From: Alphaproteobacteria bacterium MarineAlpha10_Bin2
GTDB taxonomy: Bacteria > Pseudomonadota > Alphaproteobacteria > UBA828
Direction: 5' to 3'
Length of the DNA stretch: 6,848 nucleotides
Assembly: GCA_002937555.1 (NCBI GenBank)
Contig: PTKB01000145.1
Coordinates: 1-6,848, forward strand
The position numbers were made by a program, and so were the translations under genes. The notes below the pieces were generated by a model. That model saw only the letters and a list, made by a program, of their open reading frames with translations. It did no database searches and was not told the DNA's origin. Below are positions 1-4,927 of the stretch, in pieces. The number at the start of each line of letters is the position of its first letter. Positions within the stretch are counted from its first letter, which is position 1.

Positions 1-299
1 GGCGGGAAAATATTCACGCCGGAGCATTTCGAAGAGCGCCTTCGCCATGTGATCGGGGTAAAAAAAAAAAAGAAACGGGAATTACCGACTCTGCAGGAAT
101 AGAACAATTATGTATCTCTTTGGTCCTCAATAATTCGTAAATTCTAGAGGATATAAGAGACATTATTGCGCCGGTTATTTCTTCTCATTTAGGAACTTTC
201 TTAATGGTAATAGTCCCGAAAATACCGAGAACGCCAACCGGGAAACCGCAACGCAAGAAGCTGAATGCGCTGATATCGGAGCTTCAGGAAACGGTGTGA
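1..299 (+). pseudogene. Decayed C-terminal end of an AMP-forming acyl-CoA synthetase-like gene
   Basis: Frame 1 is open from the window edge and reads GGKIFTPEHFEERLRHVIGV, which resembles the region after the A8 motif of ANL-superfamily enzymes. It runs into twelve A (60-71) and then stops at the TAG at 100-102. Frame 3 continues the homology-like text. After the A run it reads to a TAA at 138-140, reopens at 141, and contains IPRTPTGKPQRKKL (codons from 222), a good match to the A10 motif of AMP-forming synthetases that carries the catalytic lysine. It ends at TGA 297-299. One missing A (or two extra) in the homopolymer plus one nonsense change would explain the break. Codons 101-210 are only about one third GC by my count, far below the rest of the window. 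The family call rests on motif recognition; the exact substrate class is unknown. A sequencing error in the A run could explain the frameshift but not the TAA. Confidence 0.6.
60..71 (+). repeat. A12 homopolymer at the frameshift point
   Basis: Twelve consecutive A lie inside otherwise GC-rich DNA, exactly where the synthetase-like reading passes from frame 1 to frame 3. Runs of this length are prone to replication and polymerase slippage and to sequencing indels. I read it as the likely site of the inactivating indel. Confidence 0.9.
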
Positions 300-300
300 C

Positions 301-317
301 CGGACGAATACGGTCCG
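301..317. terminator. Weak hairpin between converging gene ends
   Basis: CGGAC (301-305) and GTCCG (313-317) can pair around a seven-base loop. This inverted repeat fills the 18-base gap between the stop of the broken synthetase gene and the stop of msrB. There is no T-run on either side, so it is not a standard Rho-independent terminator. Confidence 0.2.
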
Positions 318-719
318 TTACTCCTCCGACGGCTTGAAATCGAGCGAGGCCGAATTGATGCAGTAGCGCAGGCCCGTCGGCTGGGGGCCGTCCTCGAAAA
401 CATGGCCCAAATGGCCGTCGCAGCGCGCGCACAACACTTCGACGCGGCGCATGCCGTGGTTGGTATCGGCAAGCTCACCGACATTCTCGGCCTCGATCGG
501 GCGCCAAAAACTCGGCCAGCCGGAGCGTGAATCGTATTTCGTGTCGGACGAGAACAGTTCCGTCCCACAGCAGGCGCAGACATAGGTGCCGGATGATATT
601 TCGTCGCAATATTTGCCGCTGAACGGCGGCTCCGTTCCTTTCAGCCTAAGCACTTGATACTGCTCCGGCGTCAGGATTTCACGCCATTCGGTATCGCTCT
701 TGGTGATCTTGTCGCTCAT
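318..719 (-). CDS. msrB: Methionine-R-sulfoxide reductase MsrB
   Basis: Reduces the R-epimer of methionine sulfoxide in proteins (and poorly the free form) back to methionine in the cytoplasm, normally using thioredoxin. The protein has 133 residues, a usual length for a stand-alone MsrB. Two zinc-binding pairs are present, C48/C51 (CACC) and C97/C100 (CARC). HLGHVF follows at 103-108, and the catalytic cysteine is C120 in RYCINSASL. The resolving cysteine found in many family members just before GWPSF is missing here (DSRSGWPSF), but C38 and C50 are extra cysteines that could serve. The open frame continues upstream to 899, but MSDKI at 719 has a strong GGGAGG seven bases ahead and matches the family's length. 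It lies 23 bases after the stop of the methyltransferase gene on the same strand, so the two are probably co-transcribed. Confidence 0.95.
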   Translation of the reverse strand: MSDKITKSDTEWREILTPEQYQVLRLKGTEPPFSGKYCDEISSGTYVCACCGTELFSSDTKYDSRSGWPSFWRPIEAENVGELADTNHGMRRVEVLCARCDGHLGHVFEDGPQPTGLRYCINSASLDFKPSEE

Positions 720-726
720 TCGATTT

Positions 727-732
727 CCTCCC
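727..732 (-). promoter_or_regulatory. Ribosome binding site fixing the msrB start
   Basis: On the minus strand GGGAGG stands about seven bases before the ATG at 719. It supports that start over the in-frame upstream extension, which would overlap the methyltransferase gene. Confidence 0.7.
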
Positions 733-742
733 GAAGGAGATA

Positions 743-1372
743 TTACACCATCTCGCGGCGCGCGCTCACGAGATAAAGCGGATCCGTCTTGCCGGGCGCA
801 GGCGAAAGATCTTCGAACGAGAGATCCTGAAAGCCGCCGGCGGTGCGCAGGTAGGTTTCCAGGAGCCTGGCATGGTCGGCGTCGCCGATGCCGCGCCAAA
901 TCGCCACCGCCTTGGTCGGGAACATGCGGTTGGAGAAGGATATGGCGAATGGCGCGCCCGGTTTCAACACCCGCGCGACATCGGCGAAGACCTCCACCGG
1001 GCGGGTCAAATACTGCACCGAGACGGCAAGGATACAGGCGTCGAAGCTGCGGTCGGTGAACGGCATGGTGGGATTGGTGTTGAGATTGTGAATCAGGCGA
1101 TCACTCAATTGCTGATTCTCATTTAGCTCGGTCTCGTTCATGCCCAATCCGACGACGCGCCCGAATACCGGCTCGGCGGGCAAATGCGAGGCATAGCTCG
1201 ACATCAGGTCGAGAATGTCGCCGCCCGCCGGCAGGACGCGGGCGTAATAGCCCGACAGCGCTTCGCAGGCCGGCTCGTCGATATGCTTGACCAGGCGCGG
1301 CAGACGATAAAACAGCTCGTCGTCACCGCCGTCCTGGCGAACGAAATGCTTCAGTTTGAATTCGTTTCGCAT
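743..1372 (-). CDS. Class I SAM-dependent methyltransferase
   Basis: A 209-residue soluble protein with the Rossmann-type methyltransferase fold. Motif I is the variant ILDLMSSYASHLP (53-65), in which the usual glycine-rich loop is replaced by serines. GLGMNETEL (75-83) ends with the acidic region after beta-2. LNTNPTMPF (97-105) and FDACILAVSVQYL (110-122) correspond to the PF..SFD..... motif around beta-4, and VLKPGA (135-140) precedes beta-5. The acceptor substrate is not evident; many such proteins are annotated only as methyltransferase domain (Methyltransf_11-like). The frame extends to a GTG at 1444, but ATG 1372 starts the conserved part and avoids overlap with the divergent rhodanese gene. 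There is no strong Shine-Dalgarno sequence before it. It is first gene of the unit with msrB. Confidence 0.8.
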   Translation of the reverse strand: MRNEFKLKHFVRQDGGDDELFYRLPRLVKHIDEPACEALSGYYARVLPAGGDILDLMSSYASHLPAEPVFGRVVGLGMNETELNENQQLSDRLIHNLNTNPTMPFTDRSFDACILAVSVQYLTRPVEVFADVARVLKPGAPFAISFSNRMFPTKAVAIWRGIGDADHARLLETYLRTAGGFQDLSFEDLSPAPGKTDPLYLVSARREMV

Positions 1373-1449
1373 TGCCGGCCCAGCATATACTCTATTGGTT
1401 AAAGCAGATGCGATACTCGGCAACGAATGGACAACTGGAGACACTCAGC
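1373..1449. promoter_or_regulatory. Divergent intergenic region, methyltransferase/rhodanese
   Basis: This 77-base gap must hold the start signals for both the leftward methyltransferase-msrB unit and the rightward rhodanese gene. TATACT at 1386-1391 is a 5/6 match to a rightward -10 box, but no convincing -35 lies at the right distance on either strand. GGAG at 1437-1440 is the rhodanese ribosome binding site. The region is less GC-rich than the flanking genes. Promoter position is a weak guess. Confidence 0.3.
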
Positions 1450-1845
1450 ATGATCACCAAGGGCGTCGAGGAACTCTGCGCCGAAGCGGAAGCGGAAATC
1501 GAGACCGTCACGGCGGAAGAAGCCGTCAAGCTTGCCGAAGACGAGGGCGTGCAACTCGTCGATATCCGCGATATCCGCGAACTTTGGCGCGAGGGCGCGG
1601 TGCCCGGCGCAGTGCATGCGCCGCGCGGCATGCTGGAATTCTGGATCGACCCGGAAAGCTCCTATCACCGCGAGGTGTTCGCCAGCGGCAAACGCTTTGT
1701 GTTCTTCTGCGCCGGCGGCTTGCGCTCGGCGCTCGCCACCCAGGCGGTCCAGCGCATGGGCCTGAAGCCGGTGGCCCATATCGCCGGCGGATTCGCCGCC
1801 TGGAAGGAAGCGGGTGGAACCACCGTCGCCAAAGAAAAGAAATAG
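1450..1845 (+). CDS. Single-domain rhodanese-like protein
   Basis: Rhodanese-fold proteins carry sulfane sulfur on an active-site cysteine and act as thiosulfate or persulfide sulfurtransferases, or as sulfur carriers. This 131-residue protein is one such domain with a short N-terminal helix. It shows VDIRD (37-41), the GAVPGAVHAPRG segment (49-60), the loop CAGGLRS with the predicted persulfide-bearing cysteine C87, and the closing GGFAAWKEAGG (113-123). The LEFWIDPESSYH insert (62-73) between the substrate-side strands is typical of a proteobacterial subgroup whose physiological partner is not known to me. ATG 1450 is preferred over an upstream in-frame ATG at 1408 because GGAG lies nine bases ahead and the domain begins soon after. 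It is followed 46 bases later by the transporter gene, possibly in one transcript. Confidence 0.9.
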   Translation: MITKGVEELCAEAEAEIETVTAEEAVKLAEDEGVQLVDIRDIRELWREGAVPGAVHAPRGMLEFWIDPESSYHREVFASGKRFVFFCAGGLRSALATQAVQRMGLKPVAHIAGGFAAWKEAGGTTVAKEKK

Positions 1846-1891
1846 CACCGGCCGCTCGGATCGAGGCGCACTGCCGGGCGGATAGACGCCG

Positions 1892-2836
1892 TTGAAACAA
1901 ATCGCCACGCTTGCCGATCCCTTCGCCGCCGCCTATTTGCGCCTGCCGGGCCAGATCCGCGGCATGCTGCTGCTGCTCTGCGCCACCATTCTGTTCTCCG
2001 GTATGCACGCGCTCATTCGCCATGTCGGCGAAGCGCAACATCCGTTCGAGATGGCGTTTTTCCGCAATCTGTTCGGCTTTATCGTGCTGGCGCCGTTTTT
2101 CTTGCGCTATGGCTTCAGCATCCTGCGCACCCAACGCCTCGGGCTGCACGCGCTGCGCGGCACGGTTCATGTCGGCTCGATGCTGCTGTTTTTCTCCGCC
2201 GTCACCATCGCACCGCTCGCCACCGTGGCAGCGATGACGTTCACCGCGCCGCTCTTCGTCACCCTCGGCGCGGTCTTCTTACTGGGAGAGAAAATCCGTC
2301 ACCGCCGTGTCGGCGCGCTGTTGCTCGGCTTCGCCGGTGTGATGATCGTGCTTCGCCCCGGGATCAGCGAATTGGAAACCGGCGCCCTGCTGGCGCTCGG
2401 CTCATCGGTCATCTGGGCCACGGCGCTGCTCATGATCAAGGTTTTGTCGCGCACCGAATCGAGCGTGACGCTGACCGCCTATATGACGCTCTTCCTGACG
2501 CCGCTTTCCGCCATCCCCGCCGCTTTCGTCTGGCAGTGGCCGACCTGGGAGGAGTTGGGCTGGCTCGCCTTGATGGGCACGGTGGGCACCGCCGGGCATC
2601 TCTTTCTGGCGCAAGCCTTCCGCGAGGCCGACGCAACGACGGTGCTGCCGGTCGATTTCCTGCGCCTGATTTGGGCCAGCCTGCTCGGTTATTTCCTGTT
2701 CGGCCAAATACCCGAAGCGCTGGTGTGGGTCGGCGGCGCGGTGATTTTCTCAAGCACTATCTATCTCGCCTACCGCGAAGCGGTGGTTACGCGCCGCACC
2801 CGCAAAGAGACCGATCCGCCGATCCCGCCCGGTTGA
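1892..2836 (+). CDS. EamA-family (drug/metabolite) transporter, ten helices
   Basis: An inner-membrane protein of the DMT superfamily with two EamA repeats, which usually exports or imports small metabolites. It has 314 residues, typical for the family. Hydrophobic segments lie near 24-42, 52-72, 91-109, 111-131, 139-156, 162-183, 191-213, 221-240, 247-270 and 275-295, giving ten helices in two five-helix halves. The end of each half is marked by the usual family features, e.g. FTAPLFVTLGAVFLLGEKI (117-135) with GVMIVLRPG (149-157) in the first, and PVDFLRLIWASLLGYFLFG (253-271) in the second. The C-terminal tail is basic and proline-rich and probably cytoplasmic. The start used is a TTG at 1892 with only a weak GGCGGA ahead; an internal ATG at 1964 sits right at helix 1 and would remove the cytoplasmic N-terminus. 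Substrate cannot be predicted. Confidence 0.9.
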   Translation: MKQIATLADPFAAAYLRLPGQIRGMLLLLCATILFSGMHALIRHVGEAQHPFEMAFFRNLFGFIVLAPFFLRYGFSILRTQRLGLHALRGTVHVGSMLLFFSAVTIAPLATVAAMTFTAPLFVTLGAVFLLGEKIRHRRVGALLLGFAGVMIVLRPGISELETGALLALGSSVIWATALLMIKVLSRTESSVTLTAYMTLFLTPLSAIPAAFVWQWPTWEELGWLALMGTVGTAGHLFLAQAFREADATTVLPVDFLRLIWASLLGYFLFGQIPEALVWVGGAVIFSSTIYLAYREAVVTRRTRKETDPPIPPG

Positions 2837-2852
2837 AACCGGCTCAGCCGGT
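2829..2852. terminator. Two overlapping inverted repeats between converging genes
   Basis: CCGGTT-GA-AACCGG (2829-2842) and ACCGGC-TCA-GCCGGT (2838-2852) overlap across the seven-base gap between the transporter stop and the CaiB-family stop. They share bases, so only one hairpin can form at a time. Rightward, a short GTGC-GCA-GCAC stem (2851-2861) and TTTTTCTTT (2865-2873) follow, which could help terminate the transporter transcript. No T-run exists leftward. Confidence 0.35.
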
Positions 2853-4013
2853 GCGCAGCACGCCTTTTTCTTTCAACTCGGCCACCTCATTGGCGTTGTA
2901 GCCAAGGCCGAGCGCGATTTCCTCCGAATCCGCACCGAGCATGGGGGCGTGCATGTTCACATCGCCGGGCTCTTCGCGGAATTTGAGCGGGATGCCGAGA
3001 TGGGCGTTGCCTTCATCGTCGTGCAGCAGCATGTCGCGCGCCTTCAGATGCTCATTCTCGAAGGCTTCCTTGAGGTCGAGCACCGGCGCGAAACAGATAT
3101 CGCGGCCCTCGAACCATGCACTCCATTCGTCCCGGGATTTGCTCATGAAGGTCTCGCATAGATAATCGCGCAAGGGCGATTGGGGCTCGCCGGGCGGCAG
3201 CTTGGCGACTTCGATCAAATCCTCGCGCCCCATGGCGGTGAGGAAATTGGTGACGAATTTCATCTCGCTGCCGCCGAGGGTGATGTGGCCGCCGCCTTTC
3301 ACCGCATAGGGCCGGTAGAAGGCGGCGCCGCCCTGGGTGCGCTCTGAGAGCGGTTTGGGCGCGCGGTCTTCGGCGAACACTTTGCCGGCAATATGCGGCG
3401 TCCAGGAAACCACGCTGTCATACATCGACATGTCGAGATAATCGCCTTTGCCGCCCTCGGCCCGGCCGACCAGCGCCATCAAAATGCCGGCGAAAGCCAT
3501 CAGCGAGCCGCCCATGTCGCTCGGCGGCATGCATGGCATGTTGGGCTGGCCGTCCTTATCCACACTGAGGCTGGCCACGCCGGCGAGCGCCAAGACGCTC
3601 AGATCATGCGCCGGACGGTCGCGGTAAGGCCCATCCTGGCCGAAGGCGGAGATCGAGCAATAAACCACCTGCGGCGCACGCGGGGCGACTGCGTCATAGC
3701 CGATACCGAGACGGTCGACGACGCCCGGGCGGAAGGTCTCGAGCACAACGTCCGATGTTTCGGCCAGACGAAGGAACAATTCCCGCCCCTCCTCGCTCTT
3801 GAGGTCGAGCGACAGGCTCTTCTTGCCGCGGTTGGCGTTGCGGTAATAGACGGTCTGGCCGCCGCTTTGGGGCCCTATATGGCGCGCCGGATCGCCGCTT
3901 TTGGTGTCTTCGATCTTGATCACCTCGGCGCCATGGTCGGCCATCATCATGGTCAGGTGCGGACCGGGTAAAAACCGGGATAAATCCAGCACCTTTATTC
4001 CTGTCAATTTCAT
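2844..4013 (-). CDS. CaiB/BaiF-family protein: alpha-methylacyl-CoA racemase-like or CoA-transferase
   Basis: A 389-residue cytoplasmic enzyme of the family III CoA-transferase fold, which includes formyl-CoA transferase, carnitine CoA-transferase and 2-methylacyl-CoA racemases. Fold markers are LDLSRFLPGPHLTMMMADHGAEVIKIE near the N-terminus (9-35), the NRGKKSLSLDLKS strand (61-73) and ETFRPGVVDRLGIGY (92-106). D137 in AHDLSVLALAG is the position of the catalytic aspartate of the transferases. The preceding H136, D166 in PSDMGGS and E220 in LGGSEMKF align, from memory, with the His/Asp/Glu acid-base residues of mycobacterial MCR, which favours a racemase. Start ATG 4013 has GGGAG six bases ahead; an upstream GTG at 4034 is less likely. 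The gene diverges from the GntR-CitE-hydrolase operon. A transferase function is not excluded. Confidence 0.88.
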   Translation of the reverse strand: MKLTGIKVLDLSRFLPGPHLTMMMADHGAEVIKIEDTKSGDPARHIGPQSGGQTVYYRNANRGKKSLSLDLKSEEGRELFLRLAETSDVVLETFRPGVVDRLGIGYDAVAPRAPQVVYCSISAFGQDGPYRDRPAHDLSVLALAGVASLSVDKDGQPNMPCMPPSDMGGSLMAFAGILMALVGRAEGGKGDYLDMSMYDSVVSWTPHIAGKVFAEDRAPKPLSERTQGGAAFYRPYAVKGGGHITLGGSEMKFVTNFLTAMGREDLIEVAKLPPGEPQSPLRDYLCETFMSKSRDEWSAWFEGRDICFAPVLDLKEAFENEHLKARDMLLHDDEGNAHLGIPLKFREEPGDVNMHAPMLGADSEEIALGLGYNANEVAELKEKGVLRTG

Positions 4014-4019
4014 TATGCG

Positions 4020-4024
4020 CTCCC
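4020..4024 (-). promoter_or_regulatory. Ribosome binding site fixing the CaiB-family start
   Basis: GGGAG on the minus strand, six bases before ATG 4013, supports this start instead of the GTG seven codons upstream. Confidence 0.6.
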
Positions 4025-4058
4025 GAAATTTCACCGCAATGCCGCGCCCACATGTCGG

Positions 4059-4067
4059 AATTATCTG
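4059..4067 (+). repeat. Direct repeat AATTATCTG, copy 1
   Basis: An exact nine-base copy of the sequence at 4131-4139, in the same orientation and the same intergenic region, on the other side of the predicted promoters. It could be a regulator half-site; chance is not excluded. Confidence 0.4.
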
Positions 4068-4094
4068 CGCAGCGCCACCAGAGACCCTTATAAT
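4066..4094 (+). promoter_or_regulatory. Candidate rightward promoter for the GntR operon
   Basis: TATAAT at 4089-4094 is a perfect sigma-70 -10 box. The hexamer 17 bases upstream (TGCGCA, 4066-4071) matches the -35 consensus at only three positions. Transcription would begin near 4101, giving a leader of about 50 bases before the GntR start at 4151. Its -10 overlaps that of the leftward promoter. Confidence 0.45.
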
Positions 4095-4116
4095 GGCCCT
4101 CCCGGCCGGTTGCCAA
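4087..4116 (-). promoter_or_regulatory. Candidate leftward promoter for the CaiB-family gene
   Basis: Read on the minus strand, TTGGCA (4111-4116) is a 5/6 match to the -35 consensus. Eighteen bases later TATAAG (4087-4092) is a 5/6 match to the -10. The start would be near 4080, with a leader of about 67 bases to ATG 4013. The -35 lies within the perfect palindrome at 4112-4123. Confidence 0.5.
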
Positions 4117-4123
4117 TATTGGC
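4112..4123. promoter_or_regulatory. Perfect palindrome GCCAATATTGGC, candidate operator
   Basis: A 12-bp perfect dyad overlapping the leftward -35 box and lying just downstream of the predicted rightward start. A dimeric repressor bound here could block both promoters. The adjacent GntR/HutC-type protein is the obvious candidate, though the dyad does not fit the GT-N-TA-N-AC pattern I recall for HutC-type operators. Confidence 0.45.
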
Positions 4124-4130
4124 GCGGCGC

Positions 4131-4139
4131 AATTATCTG
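4131..4139 (+). repeat. Direct repeat AATTATCTG, copy 2
   Basis: The second exact copy of the nine-base repeat at 4059-4067, eleven bases before the GntR start codon, where a Shine-Dalgarno sequence would be expected but is not seen. Confidence 0.4.
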
Positions 4140-4150
4140 ACGACAACCGC

Positions 4151-4903
4151 ATGGCTAGGACAAAAGCTCGGAAATCGCGCCTGCGCTATCAAGAGGTGGC
4201 CGACGCACTGCTCGGGCAGATCGCCAACGACCGCCACCCGGTGGGCGCGATGCTACCGTCGGAACTCGAACTGTGCCAGCAATTCAGCGTCAGTCGCTAC
4301 ACCGTGCGCGAGGCGCTCCGGAGATTGGGCGATATGGGCGTGGTGTCGCGGCGCCAGGGCTCGGGCACCCTGGTCCGGGCGCGCGAGCCGGCGGCGAAAT
4401 ATGTTCAAAGCCTCGGCTCGTTGGGTGAATTTCTGAATTATCCGGAAGACACGCGCCTTCACATTCTGTCGGCGCAGGAACGGGTGGCCGACAAGGCGCT
4501 GGCCGATTTGCTCGACGGCCGCCAGCGCCGGCGTTGGTTCCATATCGAAGCCTTGCGGCGGCGCTCCGACGGTTTGCCGCTGTGTTGGAGCAATATTTAC
4601 GTGCTGCCCAAATTTGCCTCCCTGGTGCAATGGATCGGCAAGGACACCACCCCGGTTCATCTGCTGATCGACCGCCATTTCGATCAACGCCCGGCGAAAA
4701 TCGAGATCGACATGTTCGCCGGCGAGATTTCGCCCGAACATGCAGCCGCGCTCGAAGTCGAGCCGGGCACGCCGGCGCTGGTTATCGTCCGCCGCTACGC
4801 CGAAGCATCGGGACGGCACTACGAAATCTCGGTGATCGAGCATCCCGCCGGGCGGTTTACCTATTCGATGGAACTGCACCAGGCGTGGGGCGCACGCGAT
4901 TGA
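4151..4903 (+). CDS. GntR-family transcriptional regulator, HutC subfamily (wHTH + UTRA)
   Basis: A 250-residue cytoplasmic DNA-binding protein. The N-terminal winged helix-turn-helix spans about 12-76: LPSELELCQQFSVSRYTVRE (35-54) is the recognition helix region and GVVSRRQGSGTLV (63-75) is the wing. Residues about 95-242 form a UTRA-type effector domain, with the usual late strands ALEVEPGTPALVIVRRY (200-216) and the closing YEISVIEHPAGRFTYSMEL (224-242). UTRA regulators bind small ligands, often substrates or intermediates of the neighbouring pathway, and mostly act as repressors. It is the first gene of a likely operon, 24 bases ahead of the CitE-like gene, and diverges from the CaiB-family gene, so all three enzymes are plausible targets as well as itself. 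ATG 4151 has no clear ribosome binding site. Confidence 0.93.
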   Translation: MARTKARKSRLRYQEVADALLGQIANDRHPVGAMLPSELELCQQFSVSRYTVREALRRLGDMGVVSRRQGSGTLVRAREPAAKYVQSLGSLGEFLNYPEDTRLHILSAQERVADKALADLLDGRQRRRWFHIEALRRRSDGLPLCWSNIYVLPKFASLVQWIGKDTTPVHLLIDRHFDQRPAKIEIDMFAGEISPEHAAALEVEPGTPALVIVRRYAEASGRHYEISVIEHPAGRFTYSMELHQAWGARD

Positions 4904-4927
4904 GCCATAAACGGGGGAACTGAACCT

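Noticed and set aside
175..432. Minus-strand open frame ending with a hydrophobic and then lysine-rich tail (FLNEKK)
   Set aside because: At first it looked like a sorting tail, but it is antisense to the synthetase remnant and overlaps msrB in another frame, with no start signal.
1561..1578. Perfect tandem nine-base repeat GATATCCGC in the rhodanese gene
   Set aside because: It encodes DIRDIR at a position where the family commonly has a similar D-[IV]-R repeat, so it is probably coding constraint rather than a functional DNA repeat.
1399..1908. Minus-strand open frame of 169 codons over the rhodanese gene
   Set aside because: It is a mirror frame of a conserved domain gene and shows no family motif.
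3393..3971. Plus-strand open frame of 192 codons inside the CaiB-family gene
   Set aside because: It lies antisense to a strongly conserved enzyme; its composition is that of a shadow frame.
4065..4072. CTGCGCAG palindrome upstream of the rightward promoter
   Set aside because: It is short and GC-rich and is expected by chance; no second copy is seen nearby.
4102..4109. CCGGCCGG palindrome next to the operator-like dyad
   Set aside because: Eight-base GC-only palindromes are frequent in DNA of this composition; nothing ties it to regulation.
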